A stretch of 64,000 nt of DNA from Aldehydirespirator sp963662645 (GCA_963662645.2 OY759762.1:620001-684000), one strand, 5' to 3'. Shown: positions 8,061 to 16,711, counted from the first letter of the stretch. Program-made: numbers and translations. The notes: generated by a model from the letters alone, not told the origin.

Positions 8061-8089
8061 GCATTACATAGGGGTGTGACATTTGTCAA
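8061..8089 (-). promoter_or_regulatory. Strong promoter, probably giving a leaderless HNH mRNA
   Basis: Reading the reverse strand, TTGACA (8089-8084) and TAATGC (8066-8061) are separated by exactly 17 bases inside a locally AT-rich stretch. The ATG of the HNH gene begins 7 bases beyond the -10 box, so transcription would start at or next to the initiation codon. Confidence 0.6.
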
Positions 8090-8258
8090 GCATTTACAGG
8101 CATTTTCCAGTATTTTCTTGTGTAGAGATCCTGGCTTTCTGCATCCAGGACGCAGAGGATGGACGAATGCACCGCCTGATTCACGAGTGCTCGTCCCATG
8201 GCCCGGCGCACGAGTCCCGCCTGCACGAGCCGCGGATGACCTGATTTCGCGTCCGACC

Positions 8259-8444
8259 ATGGCGCGGCATGGCGGGGTCAGCCGTGCTGTCACCACCGCG
8301 GTCGACGACCTCGCCGACCGCCGTGTCTTCGCGCTGTCCGCTGAGGTCTGGGATGAACTCCAGGAGATCCTTGATCGGCCCGCGGCCGCCAAGCCGAGGG
8401 TCGTCGCTCTGTTGGTGGAGCGCTCAGTACTCGACCGCGAGTGA
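8259..8444 (+). pseudogene. C-terminal remnant of a DUF1778 (TacA-like) antitoxin
   Basis: The 61-codon frame ends with RRVFALSAEVWDELQEILDRPAAAKPRVVALLVERSVLD. This resembles the toxin-binding tail of DUF1778 antitoxins, usually FVLSDEAWDAFLAALDxPPxPNPRLxxLLxxPSVFD. The N-terminal ribbon-helix-helix DNA-binding part is missing and no GNAT-type toxin follows. It lies in the about 560-bp gap between the HNH and DUF4143 genes, a likely graveyard of mobile modules. The rest of that gap (8090-8258) shows no gene. Confidence 0.5.
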
Positions 8445-8542
8445 GCGCGTGCCAGCCTCAATGGGTTGAGTGGGGAGCCGAGCCCCCAGACGAGTCGTCG
8501 CAGCATCTCGCTGGTTTGAAGATGCGCCTAGCCTGCGGTTCA

Positions 8543-8590
8543 AACTGCCACTTTGCTGGTAGTTGAACTGCCAGTAAACTGGCATACAAA
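8543..8590 (+). promoter_or_regulatory. Promoter with two inverted repeats upstream of the DUF4143 ATPase
   Basis: IR1 is AACTGCCA (8543-8550) and TGGTAGTT (8557-8564), with one mismatch. IR2 is the perfect TGCCAGT-AA-ACTGGCA (8569-8584). The two share the half-site AACTGCCA. A TTGAAC -35 (8563-8568) and TACAAA -10 (8585-8590) enclose IR2 exactly in the 16-bp spacer, the place where a bound repressor would block transcription. Confidence 0.5.
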
Positions 8591-8615
8591 GAGAAGATGC
8601 AAGCGCGGTCAGAGG

Positions 8616-9905
8616 ATGCAACAGACGACAGCGGACCATACGGCTCCTGAAGGGTATGTCCCCCGCGTCGTGGACGCGGAGATGCGCAGGGCGCTGGACA
8701 CGATGCCCGCAGTGGTGGTCGAGGGCCCGCGCGCCTGCGGGAAGACATGGACGGGGCGCCGCTTCGCCAACAGCGCGGTGTACTTGGATGAGAGGGTGAG
8801 CGCTGCACTGGACGCGGGAATGGACCCGGCATCGATCCTCGCCGGCACCCCGCCCCGTCTGCTGGACGAGTGGCAGCTCGCGCCGGGCATCTGGAACCCG
8901 ATGAGGCGGGCCTGCGATGCCCGGGGAATACGAGGCCAGTTCATCCTGACCGGCTCCGCCGACCCGCCCGACGATATCACCCGACACTCCGGCGCCGGAC
9001 GGATCATCCGGGTCCGCATGCGGCCCATGAGCCTCTTTGAGAGCGGCGAGTCCGACGGCTCGGCATCGCTGAGCGCGCTGCTAGACGGCGAGGGATGCGC
9101 CGCCGGTGATGCCGGTCTGGCGCTCGGCGACGTGCTCGAGCTCGCGTGCCGGGGCGGATGGCCGCAGTTGCGCGACGCCGACGCGGTCACGGCCGGCGAC
9201 GCCTCTCGCGCCTATCTCGACGAGATCAGCCGCACCGACGTGTCCAGGGTGGACGGCATCGAGCGAGACCCGTCGCGTGTCGAGCGACTCCTGGTGTCGC
9301 TGGCCCGCAACGTCGCCACCGAAGTGAGGCGAACTGTGCTGGCCGCGGACACCGCCGCGGCCGGCGATCCGCCCATCGAGCGCCGCACGGTCGCTGCCTA
9401 TCTGGCCGCGCTCTCCCGACTGTTCGTTGTGGAGGAAGTGCCCGCCTGGAGACCGCATCTAGCCTCGCGCGCCCGGGCGCGCCGCTCGCCTAAGATCCAC
9501 CTCACAGATCCGTCGCTGACCGCGGCTGCGCTGGGGGCAGGCGTCGACGGGCTGATGCGCGATCTGGGCTTCGCGGGACGGCTGTTCGAGTCGATGACTA
9601 TCCGCGACCTGCACGTCTACGCTCAGGCGAACCGCTGCTCGCTGTCGCACTACCGCGACAGCGACAACCTGGAGGTCGACCTGATCATCGAGCGGCCCGA
9701 AGGCGGATGGGCCGCGGCGGAGGTCAAGCTGGGAGGGGCCGCCGCCGTCGAGCAGGGCGCCCGAACGCTGCAGCGGCTACGCGACAAACTCGACCCGGCC
9801 AAGGCCGGCGACCCAGCCAGGCTCCTGGTGATCACGGCCGGCGGCTACGCCTACGAGCGCCCCGACGGAGTGTGCGTGGTACCCATCACCGCCCTAGGAC
9901 CCTAG
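8616..9905 (+). CDS. DUF4143 family AAA-like ATPase
   Basis: The 429-residue protein begins with a short helix and the Walker A sequence VVEGPRACGKTWTGRR. A Walker B-like LLDEWQLAPGIWN and sensor strand GQFILTGSADPP follow, then GAGRIIRVRMRPMSLFESGES, the standard order in this family. The C-terminal DUF4143 half has a nuclease-like strand pattern, LEVDLIIERPEGGWAAAEVKLG, resembling PD-(D/E)XK folds. Members are common on mobile or accessory DNA and their function is unclear. I start at ATG 8616; an in-frame TTG at 8553 lies inside the operator and is rejected. Confidence 0.85.
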   Translation: MQQTTADHTAPEGYVPRVVDAEMRRALDTMPAVVVEGPRACGKTWTGRRFANSAVYLDERVSAALDAGMDPASILAGTPPRLLDEWQLAPGIWNPMRRACDARGIRGQFILTGSADPPDDITRHSGAGRIIRVRMRPMSLFESGESDGSASLSALLDGEGCAAGDAGLALGDVLELACRGGWPQLRDADAVTAGDASRAYLDEISRTDVSRVDGIERDPSRVERLLVSLARNVATEVRRTVLAADTAAAGDPPIERRTVAAYLAALSRLFVVEEVPAWRPHLASRARARRSPKIHLTDPSLTAAALGAGVDGLMRDLGFAGRLFESMTIRDLHVYAQANRCSLSHYRDSDNLEVDLIIERPEGGWAAAEVKLGGAAAVEQGARTLQRLRDKLDPAKAGDPARLLVITAGGYAYERPDGVCVVPITALGP

Positions 9906-9988
9906 ACCCCCTCAAAGGGCCTGTTCCAAGGGGTCAGCGGTCGTAGGCCGAGCAGGCGTCACATCCTTCCCAGACTCGGACTGAATGT

Positions 9989-10999
9989 CTAGCCCTCGTA
10001 GCCGTCGGGGTGGCGGCGGGTGAAGTTCCAGTGGTCGGTGAGCATTTCGGCCAAGTTTCGGCGGGCTTGCCAGCCGAGCTCTTCTTGGGCTCGGGTGCAG
10101 TCGGCCCAGGAGGCTTCGATGTCGCCGGGGCGGCGTCCGGCCATCTCGTAGGGGATGGGCGAGCCGACCACCTCGCCAGCCGCGGCCAGCACCTGGAGCA
10201 CGGTGGTGCCCGAGCCGGTGCCCAGGTTGAAGACTCGGCTGCTGGCCGGGGCTATCTCGGCATCCAGAGCAGTCACATGGCCCTCGGCCAGGTCCATGAC
10301 GTGCACGTAGTCGCGCACCGCGGTGCCGTCGACCGTGGAGTAGTCGGCGCCGAAGACATCCAGCCACTCTCGACGACCGGCCGCGACCTGCGTTATCCGG
10401 GGCACGAGGTTGGCCGGCTCGCCGGACGGATCCTCCCCTATGAGCCCCGACGGGTGCGCGCCGACCGGGTTGAAGTAGCGCAGCATCACCGCGGTCATCT
10501 CCGACGCGGCTGCGGCATCGGCCAGTATGCGCTCGCCCATCAGCTTGGTCTCGCCGTACGGGCTCTCCGGGACGGTCGGCGAGTCCTCGGTGACCGGCAG
10601 CGTCGAGGTCGACCCGTAGACGGTGGCCGATGAGCTGAACACCAGCCGCCGGACACCCCGATCAATGGCCGTAGCAGCCAGCGAGATCACCGATCCGAGG
10701 TTGCTGCGGTAGTAGCCGAGGGGATCGCTGGCCGACTCGGCCACGCTCTTGCGGGCCGCGAAGTGGACCACCGAGTCGATCCGGTGCCCGCCGAAGACCG
10801 CGTCCAGGACGTCCGGATCGCCCGCGTCGCCCTCCACGACCGGAAGGCCCGGGCGAGTGAGGCCGCGTATGGCGTCTATCGCTCGACGGGAGGCGTTGGA
10901 GAAGTCGTCGAGGATCACCACGTCGCGGCCCGCGTCGTGCAGCGCGACGACCGTATGGCTACCGATGTACCCGGCGCCCCCGGTGACCAGCGTCGCCAT
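9989..10999 (-). CDS. galE: UDP-glucose 4-epimerase
   Basis: This 336-residue extended SDR starts ATLVTGGAGYIGSHTV with the NAD-binding TGGAGYIG. It has LVFSSSATVYG with the catalytic Ser, SPYGETKLMGE with the Tyr-Lys pair, RYFNPVGAHPSG, and VRDYVHVMDLAEGHV, all diagnostic of GalE. It interconverts UDP-glucose and UDP-galactose to supply glycan assembly. Its ATG shares one base with the stop of the preceding nucleotidyltransferase (TGATG), so the two are translationally coupled. The last residues (NFTRRHPDGY) match the family end. Confidence 0.93.
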   Translation of the reverse strand: MATLVTGGAGYIGSHTVVALHDAGRDVVILDDFSNASRRAIDAIRGLTRPGLPVVEGDAGDPDVLDAVFGGHRIDSVVHFAARKSVAESASDPLGYYRSNLGSVISLAATAIDRGVRRLVFSSSATVYGSTSTLPVTEDSPTVPESPYGETKLMGERILADAAAASEMTAVMLRYFNPVGAHPSGLIGEDPSGEPANLVPRITQVAAGRREWLDVFGADYSTVDGTAVRDYVHVMDLAEGHVTALDAEIAPASSRVFNLGTGSGTTVLQVLAAAGEVVGSPIPYEMAGRRPGDIEASWADCTRAQEELGWQARRNLAEMLTDHWNFTRRHPDGYEG

Positions 11000-12114
11000 C
11001 AAGCCGCCTCGGGCACCCGGGCTCCCGACAGGGTCGCCCGAGGCTCCACCGCGACACCTTCGCCGATCAGGGTTCCGTCCGCAACCTGGGCGCCCTGCCC
11101 GACCGTCGCGCCCGGTCCCACGACTGAGTCGAGCACCGTTGCGCCCGTCTCGATTACGGCACCCGAATGCACGGCCGAGCCCCGCACGACCGAGCCTGCC
11201 CCCACCGCGGCACCGGCCATGACCACGCTGCGCTCGACCACCGCCCCGGGATCAACAACCGAGCCGGCCATCACCAAGCTGCCCTCGACCACCGCCCCGG
11301 GGTCAACAACCGAGCCGGCCATCACCAAGCTGCCCTCGACCACCGCTCCGGGATCGACCGAGGCGTCCGGCGACACGCTGACCGCAGCCGGCCCCCGCCG
11401 GCCGTCCAGCAGGTCGAGCTGAACCTGCAGGTAGGTCTGGGGAGTGCCGGCATCGACCCAGTAGGTGTTGTGCTTCAGAGCCCACAGGGTGCCGGCAGCA
11501 GCCATGGCGGGAAAGACCTCGCGCTCCACCGAGACCGGACGCCCACCGTCGATGCGCCCGATCACCGACGGCTCCATCAGGTATGTGCCCGCGTTGATCC
11601 ACCGACTCGGCGGCATACCCTGGCCGGGCTTCTCCAGGAAGGCATCCACACGCCCGTCGGGATTGGTGACCACCACGCCGTAGCGAGACGGGTCCTCCAC
11701 CTGGATCAGGTGGATCGTGGCCTCGGCGCCGGCCGAGCGGTGAAAGCGCAGCATTTCGCCCACGTCGAGATCGGTGATCACATCCCCGTTGGCCACCAGG
11801 AACGTGGCCCCGGAGGCCTCCATGCCCGACTCGCGGCACGCGAAGCGGATCGCGCCCGCGGTGTCGAGCGGCTCGGACTCAACCACCCAGCACAGCTCCA
11901 CACCCGCGCAGCGACCATCGGGGTAGGCCGCCCGGAACGCGTCGTGGTGGTAGCCCAGGGCCAGCACCACCCGGGTCACCCCATGGCGGCCCAGGCCCGC
12001 CACAACGTGTTCGATCATGGGACGGTGCAGCACCGGCAGCATCTGCTTGGCGGTGGTCAGCGTCAGGGGCTGCAGCCGAGTCCCGAAGCCTCCGGCTAGC
12101 AGGATGGCCTGCAC
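10999..12114 (-). CDS. Nucleotidyltransferase with hexapeptide-repeat tail (mannose-1-phosphate guanylyltransferase-like)
   Basis: The N-terminal domain (1 to about 240) begins AILLAGGFGTRLQPLTLTTAKQMLPV, the pyrophosphorylase signature with catalytic Arg and Lys, and contains ANGDVITDLD and VEKPG-like FLEKPGQG. The C-terminal 130 residues form a left-handed beta helix of imperfect hexapeptides. The fused architecture resembles mannose-1-phosphate guanylyltransferase/GlmU-like actinobacterial enzymes, which would supply GDP-mannose to gmd. Glucose-1-phosphate as substrate cannot be excluded. Part of the helix is encoded by three 51-bp near-identical repeats. Confidence 0.8.
   Translation of the reverse strand: MQAILLAGGFGTRLQPLTLTTAKQMLPVLHRPMIEHVVAGLGRHGVTRVVLALGYHHDAFRAAYPDGRCAGVELCWVVESEPLDTAGAIRFACRESGMEASGATFLVANGDVITDLDVGEMLRFHRSAGAEATIHLIQVEDPSRYGVVVTNPDGRVDAFLEKPGQGMPPSRWINAGTYLMEPSVIGRIDGGRPVSVEREVFPAMAAAGTLWALKHNTYWVDAGTPQTYLQVQLDLLDGRRGPAAVSVSPDASVDPGAVVEGSLVMAGSVVDPGAVVEGSLVMAGSVVDPGAVVERSVVMAGAAVGAGSVVRGSAVHSGAVIETGATVLDSVVGPGATVGQGAQVADGTLIGEGVAVEPRATLSGARVPEAA
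11215..11365 (-). repeat. 51-bp tandem repeat coding 17-residue beta-helix coils
   Basis: Three adjacent copies of a 51-bp unit encode VVDPGAVVEGSLVMAGS with few differences. The near identity at DNA level indicates recent coil duplication inside the left-handed beta helix of the nucleotidyltransferase. Confidence 0.8.
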
Positions 12115-12128
12115 CCCGGCGCCCCCGC

Positions 12129-12878
12129 CTATTCCTCAAGCGGGGCGTCGGTCGGATCGAGATCGGTTTCCGGCCCGGTCGAGATCAGGTTCCCCGCCGA
12201 GGCCGCCAGGGCGATCTGGAGCCGGTCCTCGGGCGGCGGCGGGATCTCGGCCCCGGCCGGGACGCGGGCGAACGTGAACGCCTCCATGTCTCCCAGCAGA
12301 CGGATGTCGCCGAAGTCGTCGGTGTAGGTGTCGGTCGCCGCGTAGAGGTCGTTCAGCCTGGTGGCCGGATCGTCGAGGCGCGGCGCTTCCTCGGGATCGA
12401 TCCGCGTGAACCGCACCGCCCTGATGACGGTCGGCTCGCCGTCGCAGTCTGAGCCCGCCTCCAGCACGCCGATGCCCGGACCGCTGATCTCGTCGTCAGT
12501 GACCCTCGCCCCCATCGACTCGAAGAACACGTCGAGGTCGGCCCGATCGCCGGCGGCGGAGCTGTTCCACGGGTGGACGTGGATCACGCCGTCCTGATGG
12601 GAGTGGATCCCGTCGGGATCCGCGGCGCTCGTGAAGGCAGGCAGGAACCGGTCGCAGTCGAAGATGGCGTAGGCCGAGTGCCAGTGATCGTGGCCGACCC
12701 TCGGGGCGGCCGCGGGCGCGCGCGAGGACCGGGCGAAGACCACCAGGGCCACTCCGAGGACCACCACCACCGCCAGCGCCAACGGAAAGCCAAGCTCCCG
12801 ACGCTCGCGGGCGCCCTTCGAGGAGGCTGCCGTCCTGGCGGCTCGCTGGACCTTCTTGGACGAACTCGGCTTGGCCAC
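12129..12878 (-). CDS. Membrane-anchored His-rich protein of unknown function
   Basis: The 249-residue protein has a basic N-terminus, one hydrophobic segment (LALAVVVVLGVALVVFA, about 32-48) and an extracytoplasmic domain. That domain contains GHDHWHSAYAIFDCDRF and GIHSHQDGVIHVHPW, two clusters of histidines plus a Cys that could bind a metal. I know related unannotated actinobacterial membrane proteins with the same HWH/HxHxDG...HVHP pattern but no assigned role. It lies between ugd and the nucleotidyltransferase on the same strand, so it may belong to the envelope operon, but nothing in the sequence ties it to sugars. Confidence 0.75.
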   Translation of the reverse strand: MAKPSSSKKVQRAARTAASSKGARERRELGFPLALAVVVVLGVALVVFARSSRAPAAAPRVGHDHWHSAYAIFDCDRFLPAFTSAADPDGIHSHQDGVIHVHPWNSSAAGDRADLDVFFESMGARVTDDEISGPGIGVLEAGSDCDGEPTVIRAVRFTRIDPEEAPRLDDPATRLNDLYAATDTYTDDFGDIRLLGDMEAFTFARVPAGAEIPPPPEDRLQIALAASAGNLISTGPETDLDPTDAPLEE

Positions 12879-12944
12879 GGCCCGTCACGCTATCGGCTCA
12901 GAGACCGAGCGAATAGACCGCGACTCGTGCGACTCTCGGCGGGG

Positions 12945-13000
12945 CGCCGAGCGAGGCCGTGGCCCGAGAGGCCAGTGAACGAGGCGAACAAGAGCGGGAT
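12945..13000 (-). repeat. Dispersed intergenic repeat, copy in reverse orientation
   Basis: Read on the reverse strand this gap contains TCCCGCTCTTGTTCGC followed by CTCGGGCCACGGCCTC. The same core is found at 18472-18670, 37560-37655 and 49677-49740. It fills most of the 154-bp gap before the hypothetical gene. Confidence 0.55.
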
Positions 13001-13032
13001 ACCGCAGGGACTCCACGGGCAGCACGGCTTGC

Positions 13033-14403
13033 TCACCCGCCGACGCCGCTGTAAGTGAAGCCTCGGCGCTCCAGATCGTCGCGGTCGAGCAGGTTGCGAG
13101 CGTCGATCACGTGCCGTTCGGCCATGACCCGGGCCACCCGGTCGAAGTCGAGCTGCCTGAACTCGTCCCACTCCGTGGCCACCACCAGCGCGGAGGCGCC
13201 GTCGCAGGCCGCGTAGGAGTCCGGGGCCACGACGATGCCGGCCGCCCCGGCCGCCGCGCTCAAGCGGACCGCCGGATCGTAGGCGTGAACCGCCGCCCCG
13301 GCCTCGACGAGCCTCCGGGCGATCTCGAGGGAGGGCGAGTCGCGCAAGTCGTCGGTGCCGGCCTTGAAGGCCAGGCCGAGCAGCGCGATGCGGGACCCGG
13401 GCAACGCCACCCGGGACGCGACCTTGTCGACGATCCTGGCGAACTGGGCTTCGTTGGCCTCCACCACCGTGCGCAGCAGCGCGAAGTCGTAGCCGGCCGC
13501 CGACGCCGCGTCGATCAGGGCACGGGTGTCCTTCGGGAGACACGAGCCGCCCCACCCCGGCCCGGGCCTCAGGTAGTCGCCGCCTATCCGCCGGTCGCGG
13601 CCCATACCCCACAGCACGTCGTCGACGTCGGCGCCCACGGCCTCGCACAGCGCGGCCACCGCGTTGGAGAACGACAGCTTCATGGCCAGGAAGGCGTTGG
13701 CCGCGTACTTGACGGTCTCAGCCGAAGCCGGATCGGTGGTCAGGACGGGAGCATCGATGCTCGCGTAGAGCCCGGCGACCCGCTCGGCCACCGCGGCGTC
13801 GGCTGCGCCCACGACGACCCGGTCAGGGTTGAGGAAGTCGTGAACGGCCGAGCCCTGCCGCAGGAACTCAGGATTGGACGCCACAGGGACGTCGGCCCGT
13901 CCCATCACCCGGGTCAGGAACCGGGCGGTGCCCGGGGGCGCCGTGGACTTGTTGACCACCACCGTCCCCGGCCGGAGGCTCCGAGCTATCTCGATGGCCG
14001 CGGCCTCCAGGAAGCTGAGGTTGGTGCCGCCCTCCGGCCCGGCCGGCGTGGGCACGCACAAGAAGACGAAGTCGACCCGGGACGCCGCTTCGGCGGAGCC
14101 GCAGACGAAGGAGAGTCCGCCCGAATCGAGCCCGGCCCTGACCAACTCGTCCAGTCCGGGCTCGCGTATGGGGATCTCTCCGCGCTGCAGTCCGGTGATC
14201 CGCGGCTCGTCTACGTCGGTGCAGACGACCCGGTGGCCGATCCGAGCGAGGCACGCCGCAGTGGTCAGACCGACGTATCCCGCCCCGACGACGGCCACGG
14301 CCGCCGACCCGTCCGGCCGCCCTCCGCCGCCGGGAGACACCGACGAAGAGGCCGACCGCTCCCCGCCGCCGGGAGACACCGCCGACTCGTCCCGGTCAGC
14401 CAC
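13033..14403 (-). CDS. ugd: UDP-glucose 6-dehydrogenase (nucleotide-sugar dehydrogenase)
   Basis: The protein has VAVVGAGYVGLTTAACLA (NAD site), FLCVPTP, NKSTAPPGT, the central EXVKYAANAFLAMKLSFSNAVA helix and GPGWGGSCLPKD with catalytic Cys288. It oxidises UDP-glucose to UDP-glucuronate, or a related NDP-sugar, for glycan synthesis. The start region is odd: GTG 14403, GTG 14379 and GTG 14340 are all in frame, and the last two begin a duplicated 39-bp unit (VSPGGG). The fold itself starts only at about residue 34. The first eight bases overlap the LCP gene end. Confidence 0.92.
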   Translation of the reverse strand: MADRDESAVSPGGGERSASSSVSPGGGGRPDGSAAVAVVGAGYVGLTTAACLARIGHRVVCTDVDEPRITGLQRGEIPIREPGLDELVRAGLDSGGLSFVCGSAEAASRVDFVFLCVPTPAGPEGGTNLSFLEAAAIEIARSLRPGTVVVNKSTAPPGTARFLTRVMGRADVPVASNPEFLRQGSAVHDFLNPDRVVVGAADAAVAERVAGLYASIDAPVLTTDPASAETVKYAANAFLAMKLSFSNAVAALCEAVGADVDDVLWGMGRDRRIGGDYLRPGPGWGGSCLPKDTRALIDAASAAGYDFALLRTVVEANEAQFARIVDKVASRVALPGSRIALLGLAFKAGTDDLRDSPSLEIARRLVEAGAAVHAYDPAVRLSAAAGAAGIVVAPDSYAACDGASALVVATEWDEFRQLDFDRVARVMAERHVIDARNLLDRDDLERRGFTYSGVGG

Positions 14404-15721
14404 AGAACTCGCCCTCGGGTGGACGGCCCAGGATGGAGACCGGCCCCGGATCCGCTTCGCTCGATTGGGCGACGATGAAGTCAGCGGCGGAACCCACCCA
14501 ACTACCGACTAGCGCGCCCGCACCCACCAGTCGCTTGACCAGCGCGCCGGCACCCTCCGGCCCCCCGAACAGCGCCAAGCCCATAGCGGCCGGCGCCAGC
14601 GTCGTGGCCGCGGCCTCGTGGTTGAACTCGTTGAAGCCTGCGACCGTCAACGACACCTCCGATGGACTGGCAGAGTCCGTCACACCCCGGAACACGTCAA
14701 GGACCGGCTCGTTCGCCTCCTTGTAGGCGGCCTCGCCCTTGTAGCGGCCGTCGGGCCAGAACAGCGTGTAGACCTCGAGTCGCTGCCGCTGCAGGTTCTC
14801 GGGGTTGAAGTCCGAGAAGTCCTGGGCCAGCGACACCAACTCGCCGAGGGTCAGATCCTGGTCGAAGGCAACGAAGGCGGCCCCGGCCTCGATCATGCCG
14901 GCGATGGTGGTCGGATTCCTGGCCCCGCGGCTGATGGCCCGGTCGAGGGCGAGCACCAGAAAGTCCTGCTGGCGGGCGATGCGGCTGAAGTCGTCGCCAC
15001 CGGTGATCCGCCAGCGTCCGTCGATGAACTCGGTGAACGTGCGGCTCCGCACGTACTGGAGCGCCTGCTCGCCTCCGAGCACATGGCAGCCGGGCGTCTC
15101 GATGTTCAGATGGGACTTCGGGTCACGAACCGGATGGGGGAACCAGACGGGCACTCCCCCGAGCGTGTCCACCACCTGCTGAAACCCCGCGAAGTCCATC
15201 TCGACATAGTGATTGATCTCCACGTCGAACATGGAGCTGACGGTCTCCACCAGCAGCGGGGCGCCGCCGATGAGCAGGGCGGAGTTGATCTTGTGGTCCT
15301 GCGCGCCCGGGATCTCGGCCCACAGGTCCCGCGGGATCGACAGGACCCATGCAGACTTCGCCCCGGGGTCCAGGCGCATGAGAATGATGACGTCGGCCAG
15401 GGCCTGCCCGCCCGAGGCGGCACCGCCCTCGCCGTCAGCGCCGGCACCCTGCCGGACGTCGATGCTGCTGTCGGTGCCGACCAGGAGGAAGTTGACCGGT
15501 TCGCCGGGCTCGGTGTCGGGGCGAAGCAGATCGCGGCCGTACTGGACGGTGTCGGGAAACTGCACCCGCTCGTACTCTTCCCAGACCTCCTCGACGTAGT
15601 GCACCGTCTGTGCCGACGCGATGGCGGCGACGATCACCAGGAGGCTGGCGAGGACCACCAGGCGCTGCGGCCAGGTGCGTCTGAGCCGCGCCACCTGTTC
15701 TTGGTCCGACACGGAGGGCAA
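14396..15721 (-). CDS. LytR-CpsA-Psr (LCP) family cell-wall glycopolymer ligase
   Basis: This 441-residue protein has a short cytoplasmic tail, one membrane segment (VVLASLLVIVAAIASAQTV, about 22-40) and an external LCP domain. Conserved elements are NFLLVGTDSS, ADVIILMRLDPGAKSAWVLSIPRDLW with the pyrophosphate-binding Arg residues, HKINSALLIGG, and LQYVRSR. LCP proteins transfer lipid-linked glycopolymers to peptidoglycan or arabinogalactan-like acceptors, which fits the neighbouring nucleotide-sugar genes. The tail after residue 370 is Ala/Gly-rich and shows no further domain. Confidence 0.88.
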   Translation of the reverse strand: MPSVSDQEQVARLRRTWPQRLVVLASLLVIVAAIASAQTVHYVEEVWEEYERVQFPDTVQYGRDLLRPDTEPGEPVNFLLVGTDSSIDVRQGAGADGEGGAASGGQALADVIILMRLDPGAKSAWVLSIPRDLWAEIPGAQDHKINSALLIGGAPLLVETVSSMFDVEINHYVEMDFAGFQQVVDTLGGVPVWFPHPVRDPKSHLNIETPGCHVLGGEQALQYVRSRTFTEFIDGRWRITGGDDFSRIARQQDFLVLALDRAISRGARNPTTIAGMIEAGAAFVAFDQDLTLGELVSLAQDFSDFNPENLQRQRLEVYTLFWPDGRYKGEAAYKEANEPVLDVFRGVTDSASPSEVSLTVAGFNEFNHEAAATTLAPAAMGLALFGGPEGAGALVKRLVGAGALVGSWVGSAADFIVAQSSEADPGPVSILGRPPEGEFCG

Positions 15722-15840
15722 GCGTACCGCCGGTCCTCTGGCGCTCTGTTGATCGATCGCCGGTCGAACCGGCCATCAGGCCCTCAGACTCTCGGGTTCT
15801 CAGGCTCGCAGACATTTTAGCCTCTCAGGCTCTCAGGCTC
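15722..15840. repeat. CTCTCAGG simple repeats between the LCP gene and birA
   Basis: The gap contains several tandem and near-tandem CTCTCAGG units, densest at 15820-15845, right up to the birA stop codon. No gene or clear terminator is visible. Confidence 0.6.
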
Positions 15841-16671
15841 TCAGGAATTCAAATGGAACACGTCGCCGGTGTCGATCAGCACCTCGCCGCCGTCGCCCGC
15901 CAGTATCAGGCGTCCTGCCGCGTCGATGTCGATGGCGGTGCCCACCACCGACGTGCCGTCGATGCGCTGCACCCTGACCACCCGCCCCAGCGTCGCCGAC
16001 GCCGCCCTGAGGCTGGCGCGGGCGCTCCGGGGGTCACCGAGATGGCCGGGCAACTCGTCGATCATCCGCGCCAACAACTCGTCGCGGGTGGCGGCGCCGC
16101 CGGCCTGGGCCAGCGAGACCGCTCCCGGCTCGCCGGGCGCGTCTGCGACGTTCAGTCCGAGACCCACCACCACGACCGGGGGATGGCAGTCGACCACCTC
16201 CGACAGCACGCCGGCCAGCTTCCCGGAGACCTCACCAGACTCGATCAGCAGGTCGTTGGGCCACTTGGCCCGCACCGCGGCGCCACCGTCGGGGAGGGCC
16301 CGCGACACGGCGGCCAGGGCGGCGGCCGAGACCGCGGCGACACGGTCGAAGGCACCCGACACCGGCGCGGCCAACCGGAAGCTGACCAGGAGCGAGGCTT
16401 CGCTGCGGTGCGGCCCCGTAGCGGCGTCAGACCAGCGACGCCCCAAGCGACCCCTTCCCGCGGTCTGGTGATCGGCCACCAGGATCGCGGGCGACCGGTC
16501 ACCGAGCCGGGCTTCCTGCGCCAGATCGCGGTTGGTGGACCCCGTCGCGGCGGTGTGGCGCAACTCGCCCAGCCCTGCCCGGCGGACCGCCTCCCAGCTG
16601 AGCGGCAACTGCTCCAACGCCGACTCCGCAAGCGGATCGACCGGTCCCGCCGAGGACACCACGGGACACAT
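15841..16671 (-). CDS. birA: Biotin--[acetyl-CoA-carboxylase] ligase
   Basis: The 276-residue enzyme lacks the N-terminal DNA-binding domain of bifunctional BirA. It has TGSTNRDLAQ, ADHQTAGRGRLGRRW (the biotinoyl-AMP loop), VRAKWPNDLLI, GKLAGVLSE and VVVGLGLNV, all active-site elements of the class. It attaches biotin to carrier domains, and the divergent gene 40 bp away encodes a biotin carboxyl-carrier protein, its likely substrate. ATG 16671 is chosen over an in-frame start at 16737, which would overlap the divergent gene. Confidence 0.9.
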   Translation of the reverse strand: MCPVVSSAGPVDPLAESALEQLPLSWEAVRRAGLGELRHTAATGSTNRDLAQEARLGDRSPAILVADHQTAGRGRLGRRWSDAATGPHRSEASLLVSFRLAAPVSGAFDRVAAVSAAALAAVSRALPDGGAAVRAKWPNDLLIESGEVSGKLAGVLSEVVDCHPPVVVVGLGLNVADAPGEPGAVSLAQAGGAATRDELLARMIDELPGHLGDPRSARASLRAASATLGRVVRVQRIDGTSVVGTAIDIDAAGRLILAGDGGEVLIDTGDVFHLNS

Positions 16672-16711
16672 TCTGTGTGATCCGGGCCGCGATCGGCTAT
16701 CCAATGCGTTG

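Noticed and set aside
8553..8615. Upstream TTG start for the DUF4143 ATPase
   Set aside because: It would lie inside the inverted repeats and promoter, and adds residues not matching the family.
11215..11365. CRISPR-like periodic sequence
   Set aside because: It is coding DNA for repeated beta-helix coils in a nucleotidyltransferase, with no spacers.
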